DNA of 57,363 bases. Origin: a virus. Within the stretch, counting starts at the first letter, position 1, and each line of letters opens with the position of its first letter. The translations under genes were made by a program, and so were the position numbers. Below are positions 29,460 through 38,800 of this stretch, in pieces. The notes under the pieces were generated by a model. That model ran no database searches and had not been told where the DNA came from. It worked only from the letters and a program-made list of their open reading frames with translations. The DNA is taken from IMG/VR virus record IMGVR_UViG_3300020420_000002, positions 1 through 57,363 of that record. One strand, given 5' to 3'.

Positions 29460-30381
29460 AGGGGGAACCGAGTTACAGCTTGGTTTTTTAAACAAATACG
29501 TAGATAAAAAATTATTAGATCAAGTACAAATATGCACTAGTGTGCCTGGTAAAGTACCTATAGACCCTAATAAGCTTAACATACTCTGGCAAAAAAATTC
29601 TTACGACCAACCTAATCTTTATGGTTGGTTCAAGGACCGAGGAAATCACAAACAATATGATTGGTATGTTTTTAACTCTCATTGGAACTATGAAAAATTT
29701 AGAATGATGTTTGGTATTCCTACAGAAAAATGCATTGTAATTAAAAACGGAATAGAAAAAATAGAACAATCAAAGCATTACAGAAAAGGTGACCCAGTAA
29801 AAATTATTCATCAAAACACCCCTTGGCGTGGTTTATCTGTATTGTTAGGTGCGATGCAGTTGGTTAAAAATCCTTTAATTAGTTTAGATGTTTATTCTTC
29901 TTGTGAAGTTTATGGAAAAGATTTTATGGATAAAAATGACAGTAACTATAGAGCTCTTTATGATCAAGCCGAACAACTTCCTAATGTAAATTACATTGGT
30001 TACAGACCTAATGAATATATTAGAGAACACATTAAAGATTATAACATGTATGTCTATCCTAGTATTTTTGAAGAAACTTCTTGTATATCTTTACTTGAAG
30101 CAATGGCTGGAGGACTTTATTGTATTACTACTAATTATGGAGCTCTATTTGAAACAGGGGCCGAGTTTCCCATGTATATTCCGTACGACAATAATTATAA
30201 AGCTTTAGCAGAAAAATTTGCCTATGGAATTTCTGCTGCTGTTGAAACTTTACATGAACCTCAAATTCATAGTCATTTAACAACTCAATCTAATTACGCG
30301 CAAATATATTATTCTTGGCCTAAACAGGCGTCGGTGTGGACTAGATTTTTACAAGGAGCACTTAATGCAAAAAGCAAATGA
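29434..30381 (+). CDS. GT-B glycosyltransferase, family 4-like
   Basis: A 315-residue glycosyltransferase with the GT-B fold. The N-terminal Rossmann domain begins at GGTELQLGFL; the C-terminal domain holds PVKIIHQNTPWRGL and the donor-site Glu-x7-Glu in EETSCISLLEAMAGG. It transfers a nucleotide-sugar glycose, cytoplasmically. Next to a GT-A enzyme, it may modify virion proteins, host surface polysaccharide or phage DNA bases; the target is unknown. The gene overlaps both neighbours (26 and 17 bases), so the two transferases are co-translated. Confidence 0.8.
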   Translation: MKTRNQNPKGGTELQLGFLNKYVDKKLLDQVQICTSVPGKVPIDPNKLNILWQKNSYDQPNLYGWFKDRGNHKQYDWYVFNSHWNYEKFRMMFGIPTEKCIVIKNGIEKIEQSKHYRKGDPVKIIHQNTPWRGLSVLLGAMQLVKNPLISLDVYSSCEVYGKDFMDKNDSNYRALYDQAEQLPNVNYIGYRPNEYIREHIKDYNMYVYPSIFEETSCISLLEAMAGGLYCITTNYGALFETGAEFPMYIPYDNNYKALAEKFAYGISAAVETLHEPQIHSHLTTQSNYAQIYYSWPKQASVWTRFLQGALNAKSK

Positions 30382-31294
30382 ACCCATATGGTTTAATGTA
30401 GATAAAGAAGAAGCACCTAATAACGATACGTATCAAACAATTAAAACTAATAAAGTAGAAGATAAAGTAACTGAAATAAATGTGGGGGTTTCTCCTTACA
30501 AAGTCATGGTGTGTACACCGTGTCATAGCGATGTAAGCATGCACTATTGTCAAGCAGTTTTAAAGTTTCAACAGGCTTGTTGGAAAAAAGGAATTTTATG
30601 TAGTTTTACTTTATTAAAATCATCATTAGTCACACAAGGTAGAAATTTATGTGTAGCAGAATTTTTAAACCATGAAGATAAATATACTCATTTATTATTT
30701 ATAGATTCGGACATTGATTTTAGAGCTAAAACTATTTTTAAAATGTTAGACTTTGATAAAGACATAATTAGTGTTCCATATCCAATGAAGACGATGAGTT
30801 GGGATAAGATATGGAGAAGATTAGATACTAAAGAAGGTGCAATTAATAACGCAGACGAGTTAGCTAGATCTGGTTTTACTTTTCCAGTTAAAGTAAAAGA
30901 TCCTGATTCTATTACAGTAGAGAAAGGATTAGCTGAACTTACTCATGCTCCCACAGGATGCATGTTAATAAAAAGAAATGTTATTGAAAAAATGATTGAA
31001 GCTTATCCTCATTTAGAAATATACCAGCCAACAAATATTAATGGTAAAGAAGAAAAGAAAGATAACATGTATAATTTATTTGACACTTTACATGATACTA
31101 AGTCTAAGCGTTATTTTGGAGAGGACTTTGGTTTTTGTCAAAGATGGGCTGATATAGGGGGCAAAGTATATGGTTATATAGATGACCCTATTAGTCACGT
31201 TGGAGAGTATTGTTACACTGGTCGATTTAGAGATGATTTGTGGCAGGCGACAAGGCCTGTCAAATCTGTTGACGACACTACAAAAATCAAATAA
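30365..31294 (+). CDS. GT-A-like glycosyltransferase
   Basis: A 309-residue protein. From residue 45 it has a GT-A nucleotide-sugar fold: KVMVCTPCHSD (first strand), a Gln-Gly-Arg-Asn turn, LLFIDSDIDF with the metal-binding Asp-x-Asp near residue 113, and GEDFGFCQRW plus a late His (DDPISHVGE). This matches Anp1-type or family 2-like transferases. The first 45 residues are charged and specific to this phage. It overlaps the GT4 gene by 17 bases; both likely act on one glycan. Confidence 0.75.
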   Translation: MQKANEPIWFNVDKEEAPNNDTYQTIKTNKVEDKVTEINVGVSPYKVMVCTPCHSDVSMHYCQAVLKFQQACWKKGILCSFTLLKSSLVTQGRNLCVAEFLNHEDKYTHLLFIDSDIDFRAKTIFKMLDFDKDIISVPYPMKTMSWDKIWRRLDTKEGAINNADELARSGFTFPVKVKDPDSITVEKGLAELTHAPTGCMLIKRNVIEKMIEAYPHLEIYQPTNINGKEEKKDNMYNLFDTLHDTKSKRYFGEDFGFCQRWADIGGKVYGYIDDPISHVGEYCYTGRFRDDLWQATRPVKSVDDTTKIK

Positions 31295-31349
31295 AGTAAA
31301 CTATTACAGGATTTCTGCGCCTGCTCAACAATATAAATGTACTTAAATT

Positions 31350-33470
31350 ATGGCGATATCACGATCTTTAATGAACAGACAATTACAAGCAAACGGTGGA
31401 ATTATGAATGTTTCACCCAGAGAGAAGTTTGGTCTAGGTAGCAAATTAAAAAAATTTGTTAGAAAAATTATACCCAATGAAGTTGCCGAAGTTGCTGTTA
31501 GAGCAGCACCTTTTGTAGCTCCTTTTAACCCGGCTCTTGCAGCGGCTATGGGCGGTTTAGGGACATTTGATCAAACAGGTAGAATAGGAGAGTCTCTTAA
31601 ACAAGGTGCCTTAACATACGGCCTAGGACAAGGGGCAAGATTTCTAGGTGGAGCAGGGCTCCAAGGTAACCCATTTGAAGCACCGTTGTTTAGCTCACCT
31701 TTAGGAAACGTTTCGGGTTTTAAATTAGGTAACCCAGTTGAGGGTGTTGACGGCTTAGAGCAAAGCACTTTCTTTGAAGATGCAACAGTAGATGCACTTC
31801 CAGGTGATATAATTACAACTGTTGATAAAACTACAGTCAGTAATGACCCTGGATTTTTAAAAAATTTATTCGATGGAATAAGCAATCAAAATTATGAAAA
31901 AGTAGGTAAGACTATTTTAGACGGCAGTAAGAAATTCGGTAAGGCTATGTTTACAAACAAAGATGGTTCTATTGATAAAGCAGCCGTTTTAGGAGCTGCA
32001 GCTTTTGCAACCTCATATGCAGAAGCAAGAGCTCTGGCTAACCAGGCAGGTGTTGATATCACAGAAGAAGAATACGATGAAGCTACCAAGGCTGACAAAC
32101 AAGCTGAGTATGCAAGTTACTTAACTAACTTCTTTGGTGGTAAAAAAGAGGGCGGAAGAATAGGATATGCAGAGGGGACAGAAAGTTCAGATATGAAATT
32201 TCTTAATGAACTTATGAACGATTTGGATGGTAAGTACGATGAAGACGAAAAAGATTTTTATTACAAGTCTATAGTGCCTCAATTAATTAGATCAGGAGAA
32301 ATGACTTATGAAGACGGTATGAAATTATTAAACGAACTTGTCCCAGAGATGAGAGCCGTTGGAGGTAGAATAGGTTTTGAACAAGGCACCGCCCCTTCTG
32401 GAATATTTACTTTAGGAGACTATGCAAGATTTTTAGAAACGGCAGGTGATTTTAATAAAACGTACGACAAAGGCGAGGATGTAGTGGCTGAAGCAGGAGA
32501 GTTTGTAAAATCAGTTGGAGACAAAGAATATGGAGACTTAACTAAAGAGGAATTATTAAAAGAAAAAGAAATAGAAGATAAATTAGAAACTTTAGAAAAG
32601 TTGTTTATGAAAAATATGGATAAGTATGATGACGAGTACGGTATAGAAGGAAGAGATATACCAGACCCAGATGCTATGGGAGCATATGCTCGTGAATTAA
32701 TTAGAGATTTAGATAGAAGAGATAAAAAACTTAACGCTCTTGCTGAAATAGCAGGTTTAAAAGACGGCGGTAGAATAGGTTTAAAAAGAGGAACGGATCC
32801 TGAAGAAGCAGAAATAGGTATCATGACAATTGATGTTGAAGCTGGAGACGATGAAGATATGGAGGATATGGACGATATGTTAATGGCCTACTCTGATGCA
32901 GTATTTACTAGAGATGAAAAATCACGTTTGTTTAGAGCTTTAGGAGATCCTAAAATAAGACAGACAAATAGCTCATTTAAAAATTTACATAAAATTCTTA
33001 AAAACCCAGGTATGTTTCCAGATGATGAACTGATCTTAAAAGGATTTTTAAAAATGGGAAAAGCTAAAGGTGGCAGAATTAAATATGCAAGTGGTGCTAA
33101 CAGAGTCTCAGAATTATTAATTTTAAGAGATGAAAAAATAGCAAAGGGTGAAGACGTCACTGACATTGAAGCAGAGATATTTCAATTGACAGGTAAAGAA
33201 TTTAAGTCTGTAGGAGGTATTAGTAATGTACCTACGGGTAAAATAAGAAAAAATAGTGCTGGAATAAAAGAGAGAGATTACCGAGATGAAGGTGGTTTTG
33301 TACCAGTAGGTATTAAAGAAAAGGCTGACGACGTACCAGCTATGTTAAGTAAAAACGAATTTGTAATAACAGCCGATGCCGTGCGAGGTATTGGTGGAGG
33401 TGATGTTGAAAAAGGATCTAAAAAACTTTATAACCTCATGAAAAATGCAGAACAGGTAGGAAAAGCATAA
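31350..33470 (+). CDS. Large virion protein with GGRIG repeats
   Basis: A 706-residue protein. A basic N-terminus and a Pro/Ala-rich hydrophobic stretch (residues 40-75) are followed by an acidic helical body. Four copies of a Gly-Gly-Arg-Ile motif followed by Gly-Thr or Gly-Ala occur near 32151, 32361, 32766 and 33071. The last 50 residues match a domain found at the end of many marine phage structural proteins (DDVPAMLSKNEFVITADAV, GGGDVEKGSKKLYNLMKNAE). It is probably an internal head/ejection protein. The stop overlaps the next start by one base. Confidence 0.75.
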   Translation: MAISRSLMNRQLQANGGIMNVSPREKFGLGSKLKKFVRKIIPNEVAEVAVRAAPFVAPFNPALAAAMGGLGTFDQTGRIGESLKQGALTYGLGQGARFLGGAGLQGNPFEAPLFSSPLGNVSGFKLGNPVEGVDGLEQSTFFEDATVDALPGDIITTVDKTTVSNDPGFLKNLFDGISNQNYEKVGKTILDGSKKFGKAMFTNKDGSIDKAAVLGAAAFATSYAEARALANQAGVDITEEEYDEATKADKQAEYASYLTNFFGGKKEGGRIGYAEGTESSDMKFLNELMNDLDGKYDEDEKDFYYKSIVPQLIRSGEMTYEDGMKLLNELVPEMRAVGGRIGFEQGTAPSGIFTLGDYARFLETAGDFNKTYDKGEDVVAEAGEFVKSVGDKEYGDLTKEELLKEKEIEDKLETLEKLFMKNMDKYDDEYGIEGRDIPDPDAMGAYARELIRDLDRRDKKLNALAEIAGLKDGGRIGLKRGTDPEEAEIGIMTIDVEAGDDEDMEDMDDMLMAYSDAVFTRDEKSRLFRALGDPKIRQTNSSFKNLHKILKNPGMFPDDELILKGFLKMGKAKGGRIKYASGANRVSELLILRDEKIAKGEDVTDIEAEIFQLTGKEFKSVGGISNVPTGKIRKNSAGIKERDYRDEGGFVPVGIKEKADDVPAMLSKNEFVITADAVRGIGGGDVEKGSKKLYNLMKNAEQVGKA

Positions 33471-34396
33471 TGGCAACAGATTATACAACTATTAATAGGC
33501 AAGCCCCTTTTATAGAAGCGGCCCAAGAAAATTTTATTGATTTATTAGCACAACAAGTAGGAAGAGCTCCTGGCTCACAAATTACAGACGCTCAAGGAAA
33601 TGTAATAGGAACAGTTCCGACTTTAGCTCAACTTGGACCACAGATTGCAGGTCAAAATGCATTAACACAAGCTGCTCAACAGGCAGCGGCAACACAAGCT
33701 GGACTTGGTCAGTTAACATTTGATGCAGAAGGAGCAGTTAGTGGAGTGGGTACCGGCACTGGAGTTGCAGGCTACCAACCTTTCTTAGACGAAGCAGCAA
33801 AACTTTCTGGCCCACAAGCTTTTCAACAGTTTATGTCGCCATATCAACAACAAGTTATTGACACAACTTTGACAGAATTTGATAGACAAACAGCAAAAGG
33901 TGTTCCTCAACTAGCAGCCAATGCTATTCAAGCAGGAGCTTTTGGTGGAGGCAGAGAAGGTGTGGCTGCAGCAGAGTACGCATCACAAGCAGCTCAAGAC
34001 AGAGCAGCTTTACAAGCGCGGTTATTAGGTGAAGGATTTACTCAAGCACAAAATTTAGCTCAAACAGCTTTTAATCAACAAAGAGGTCTTGCCTCATTAC
34101 AGCCATCATTAGCGGCAACAACCACACAATCTTTAGGCGCTGCTGGCACAGGAGATCTAGCTTACAGACAAGCAGTATTAGATGCAGCTCAACAAAGAAG
34201 TCAACTAGCTTACCAAGAACCTTTAAATAGAATACAGAGTTTTGGATCAGGGATAGCGAGTCAAGTTGGTGGGGTTCCTTTTTCAACTACTAATCAATCT
34301 TTAGGAGGAGGACAGACTTTAGGTCCTTTATCACAAGCCCTTACTGCTGGACTAAGTGCTTATGGATTGGGTAGCATATTTGGAGGCAGAAGATAA
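33470..34396 (+). CDS. Ala/Gln-rich structural protein, 308 aa
   Basis: A 308-residue protein very rich in Ala, Gln and Gly, with a long helical middle and a Gly-rich C-terminus (GSIFGGRR). It resembles internal head or ejection proteins found beside the 706- and 1476-residue proteins in marine podoviruses. No enzymatic motif is seen. One-base overlaps join it to both neighbours. Confidence 0.7.
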   Translation: MATDYTTINRQAPFIEAAQENFIDLLAQQVGRAPGSQITDAQGNVIGTVPTLAQLGPQIAGQNALTQAAQQAAATQAGLGQLTFDAEGAVSGVGTGTGVAGYQPFLDEAAKLSGPQAFQQFMSPYQQQVIDTTLTEFDRQTAKGVPQLAANAIQAGAFGGGREGVAAAEYASQAAQDRAALQARLLGEGFTQAQNLAQTAFNQQRGLASLQPSLAATTTQSLGAAGTGDLAYRQAVLDAAQQRSQLAYQEPLNRIQSFGSGIASQVGGVPFSTTNQSLGGGQTLGPLSQALTAGLSAYGLGSIFGGRR

Positions 34397-35835
34397 TGAA
34401 TTTTAAAAGACCATCATTTAGAAGAGGTGGATCAACTGGCATAGATCAATTAACACCTAGAATTAAAGCACAAAGAGGTTACATAGGTGATTATCCTATA
34501 TCTTTTCAAAACCCTACTAAACAAATTGGAATAGATTTTCCCTCTACAACAATGGGTATGTCAATTCCTACAGGTAATCAAGTAATGGCAAAAAGTTTTC
34601 CTGCGGACGCTTCTAAAATGGGTGTAGCCTCAGTTGCAAAAACTCGACCAACAAAAAAAATTACATCTGATTTTGAAGAAATGGTAGAGATAGGTGGATA
34701 CGGGACAATACCAAAAGGGCCAGAAACAGATTTAAATAAATTACCTAGTTGGATGTTAAGTGCTATAGGTACTGAAGAAACTAGAAAAATATTAAGGGAT
34801 AGAGAAAATTTAGAAGAAATAAAAAAACAAGAAAATAAATTTTTACCCAATGAAGGTCCTAAAAAAGTTAATTTTGATGAAATTGTAGAAGAGGTAGTTA
34901 TTAATCCAAAAGATAAAAAAGAACCAGAAGAAAAACCAGAAGAAACTTTTGAAGATATTTTTGAAAAAGAAAAATCTAAATTAGAAAAATTAATAGGCGA
35001 AGATGAAGATAAAGGTTTAGCAGCCATAGCTCTGTCTGAGGCAATAGGAACACCTGGAAATCTTGCAGATAAAGCTGCAGTTTTAAATAAACAGCTTTTA
35101 AAGATACTAGGTGATAGGAAAAAAGATAGAAAAGATATTGCTAAGTTAGCTTACAGTGCAACTAAAGAAATACAAAAAGCTAAAATTGTAGCTGGCAAAG
35201 AAGGTTTTAGTGAAAAACAATTTAATAACTTAAGATCTTTAAAGAAAATTGTAAATGACAAAACTGGATCTTATACTGAAGCACAGAAAAAAGCTGCTGC
35301 AGCAGAAATAAAAATTACAGAAGATGTTATAAAATCAATTGGAGGCAAAGACGAAAAAGATATTAGTTTAACAGGTCTTAATCAGGCAGGCGCATTAATA
35401 GATGATTTAAGTAAAATTGCTAGAAGACTTAAAAAATTAGAAAAAGGTTCTGCTAAATACATAGAACTTTTAGAAGAATATACCGCTAAACGTAATTTTG
35501 CACTTGGGTTTAATAATGCTGGTTTAAATAATGGGATCCGTACAACCGATGCTATTTTAAAAAGCGGAGGAATTAATCTTAAAGATGGAGGAAGAATAAA
35601 ATTAGCTGAAGGAACTCCCATAGGCCAAGGTGAAACGCCAACAGCTCAAGTAGAACAATTATCTTATGCTGAGTTAAGAAATAGATTGCCTAAAGAAATA
35701 ACAAACGACGTAGTTCAATTATTAGCTAACAGCCAAGAAGCACTACAAGATTTTGCTTATATTAGAACTCAAGGTGATGTATCAAAATTTAACATGAAAT
35801 ATGGGGTGACTTTAGTATTACCTGCTTCAACATAG
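34396..35835 (+). CDS. Structural protein, 479 aa, charged helical
   Basis: A 479-residue protein. The basic N-terminus has an Arg-Gly-Gly-Ser tag, then an acidic Glu/Lys-rich linker (about 170-220), then long helices. One Gly-Gly-Arg-Ile-Lys tag appears near residue 400, like those in the 706-residue protein, followed by Gly-Thr. It is probably an internal virion protein. The function is unknown. Confidence 0.7.
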   Translation: MNFKRPSFRRGGSTGIDQLTPRIKAQRGYIGDYPISFQNPTKQIGIDFPSTTMGMSIPTGNQVMAKSFPADASKMGVASVAKTRPTKKITSDFEEMVEIGGYGTIPKGPETDLNKLPSWMLSAIGTEETRKILRDRENLEEIKKQENKFLPNEGPKKVNFDEIVEEVVINPKDKKEPEEKPEETFEDIFEKEKSKLEKLIGEDEDKGLAAIALSEAIGTPGNLADKAAVLNKQLLKILGDRKKDRKDIAKLAYSATKEIQKAKIVAGKEGFSEKQFNNLRSLKKIVNDKTGSYTEAQKKAAAAEIKITEDVIKSIGGKDEKDISLTGLNQAGALIDDLSKIARRLKKLEKGSAKYIELLEEYTAKRNFALGFNNAGLNNGIRTTDAILKSGGINLKDGGRIKLAEGTPIGQGETPTAQVEQLSYAELRNRLPKEITNDVVQLLANSQEALQDFAYIRTQGDVSKFNMKYGVTLVLPAST

Positions 35836-35843
35836 GAGGTTAA

Positions 35844-38800
35844 ATGGCTGAAGAAGATAAAGGCATATTCGGTGGTTTTTTTGATCCCCCTGAACAAAAC
35901 ATTAGTCCTGAAACAGTTGGAGCAATAGATTATCTTACAGACATTCCAATAGGCGCTATTAAAGGTGTTAGTCAAGCTGTTCAAGGTTTACTTCAATTAG
36001 GTGCATTGCCTATTGATTATTTAGCAGACACCAACTTAATCACTGCAATTGATAATATTTTTGAAAAAATTACTCCCGAAACAGATACCGCTGTTGGAGA
36101 TATAACTTCTATTTTAGGACAGTTTGCTTTGCCTGCAGGTGTTGCAATTAAACTTGCAAACGGAATTACAAAGTTAAGCAAGGCTAGTCAAATAGTAAAA
36201 TTAAATAGTCTGCCAACTGTTGGTGCTAAAAGTGCAGAACTTGCAAAACGTGCAGGTTATTACGGAAGCATTGGTGGTATTACAGATTTTGCAGTATCAA
36301 CTCCAGGTGATCTTACAACCCTTAGTGAAACATTTGGATTTGGAGAGGCCTACAAAGGAGATGAACTTGAAGGATCTGCAAAGGCAGCAGAATTTTTTAA
36401 AGAAAAAATTAGATTTGGTGCAGAGGGCACGGTGTTAGGTGGTGGTATTACGGCTGCGCTGCCCGTAGCAGGAACACTAGGTCTTAAATATGGTTTAATG
36501 CCTGCAGGAAAATACGTTGCCTTACCTGTAGGAAGAGCCACTTTAAGAACGGTTAACAATTTAGTTTTTAATCCTTTAAGTAAAGTGATTGGAAGTGAAA
36601 CAGTAGGAGCTGCTGCTAGAACCACAGGTGAATTTTTAGGAAATCAATCTACTAAACTAAGACAAAAATTAAACATACCTGATCCAAAAGAATGGAAATT
36701 TTACAGTACGTCTTCAAACGCACCTTTACTAGAAAGATTGTTAAAAAGATTCGATAATATTAAAAATGCTTTTAAATCAGATGGACCTATAAGTGTAAGT
36801 CAAGCCGACGAATTAAGACAGTACGAAAATTTAGTGCAAAAAGATGAAAAAGGTTTGGTTAAAATTATGAATCAAATTGATGATCAATTTAAAGAAATAG
36901 CTAAAGGTGCTGATGTTTTAGAGTTACCCAAATACTTAACTACTCCAGGATTAAAATATCCTAAACCTATTACTGCAGTAGATGATGCAATATACTTAAG
37001 AAATAATGATTTACTTTATAATTACATTCAAGCTCCTAGAGTATTAGATGATGCTGGAAAAAAAATACTTGGGGATTCTAGTGAAGCTTTAGGTTTTTTA
37101 AAACAATTGGAAGACTCTGTTAATACTAGTGGTATTAATAAAAAAACTGCTGCGTCTGTTATTAAAAACGCTAAAGAATTAAAAAATAAAATTAATGACC
37201 TAGGTCTAGAATACGGTAGACTTTTATCAGAGAACACGGACCAAGCATTAAAGGATCTTGGAGCAAGTATTGTAGCAAATGGTGGAGCTTATTTAAAACA
37301 AGTTTATAGTGTGATGAAAAACAAAGCTTATCAATTTGATCCACAAAAAATTGAAGGGGCTAAACAATTTTTTATTAAAAACACACTACCTAAATTAGAA
37401 AAAGAAACTCCTGAAATAATAGAAGACTTAATGAAAAATAAAGGCATAACTAGAAAAGAAGCTATAGAACTATCCGCAGACAATACCATGGCTCAACTAC
37501 AAAAATCTTTGATTGAAAGTAATCGTAGTCCTGAAAGTTTATTTAAATTAATAGGTGATACTTTTAGAATAAGTAAAAGAGGAGAATTAATAGACATTAC
37601 AAAAAAAGTTATTCAAGAAGGTAAAGAAGTAGAAGTATTTACTTCAACAGGTAAATTACTTAAAGCTGGCGGAGATGTGCCAACTATCATGAAAAAAGTA
37701 ATGGATGATGAAGGTTTAGAAAAAGTTACTGGAGCGTTTTTAGAACCTTTAAAAGACTATAGAGCTGCTGTAACAGATACATTTTTACAAACAGCCAAAC
37801 AAGTTCACAAGAAAAAATTTTTCGATAGTTTTGCAGACAGTGCGTTACTAAATGGTTACGCGTTTAGATCTGTTCAAGAAGCAATTAATAAAGGAATTCC
37901 TAACGCAAACAATTTAGTTTCTGTAGCAGCTGATTTAGCACCAGGTAGTAAAACATTTGATTTATTTGAAAGTAAATTATTTAAAGGTGGATTAGCAAGA
38001 GATGGAAGATCTCAAACAGGACTGTATACTACGCCAGAAATAGCAAACGCTGTTAAAGGCACAGAAGAATATCTAACAAGAATGTATGACATTCCGTTAT
38101 ACAGCGCATTAATGTCTGTTAAAGCTGCAGGTCAAATCGGTAAAACAGTATTTTCTCCTATGACTCAAATAAGAAACGTTTCAACAGCATCTTTTTTTGC
38201 ATTAGCAAGTGGTTTAATTGGAGGTAGAGTAAGTTTAACTAACGCATTTAAGTTAATGGCTGATGATATTTTTCCAGGTAAGTTTATAAATGCTGCAGAT
38301 GTAGCTAAACAAATGGAAGATAGAATAGCTAGAGGAGTGGTAGATCAAAACATTGAAGTAAACGAAATAAAAGCAGTTTTAGAAAAAGCTAAAAAAGGCA
38401 AATTTACATTATCTGCTTTAATGCAAAACCCTACAGTTAAAAAAGCTTTTGATTTGTATCAAGGGGGTGACAATGTTTGGAAAATTTATGCCGATGATTT
38501 TTATCAAGATGCATTAGGTCAGGCGTTTCAATATAGTTCTAAAGGTTTAAAAGGGGACGTAGCTATTAGAGACAATATAATTGACTGGTACAGAACAGTA
38601 GGTAAACAAGAAGATGTTGCGTTACAATTAACTAAAGCAAATGACGACATAGCTAAAATAGATGACGCTTTAAAAACTGCTAACGCTGCTAATAAACAAT
38701 CTTTATTAAATCAAAAAGAAGCTCTAGTTCAAAATTTTAAAACTGTAAAAGATATTTCTGCTTATTTAACAACAAACACTATACCAACATACAGTAAAGT

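Noticed and set aside
31571-33166. Minus-strand Ser/Pro/Leu-rich frames under the 706-residue protein
   Set aside because: These are reverse readings of Gly/Lys/Glu-rich codons. The plus gene has conserved motifs and coupling on its 3' side.
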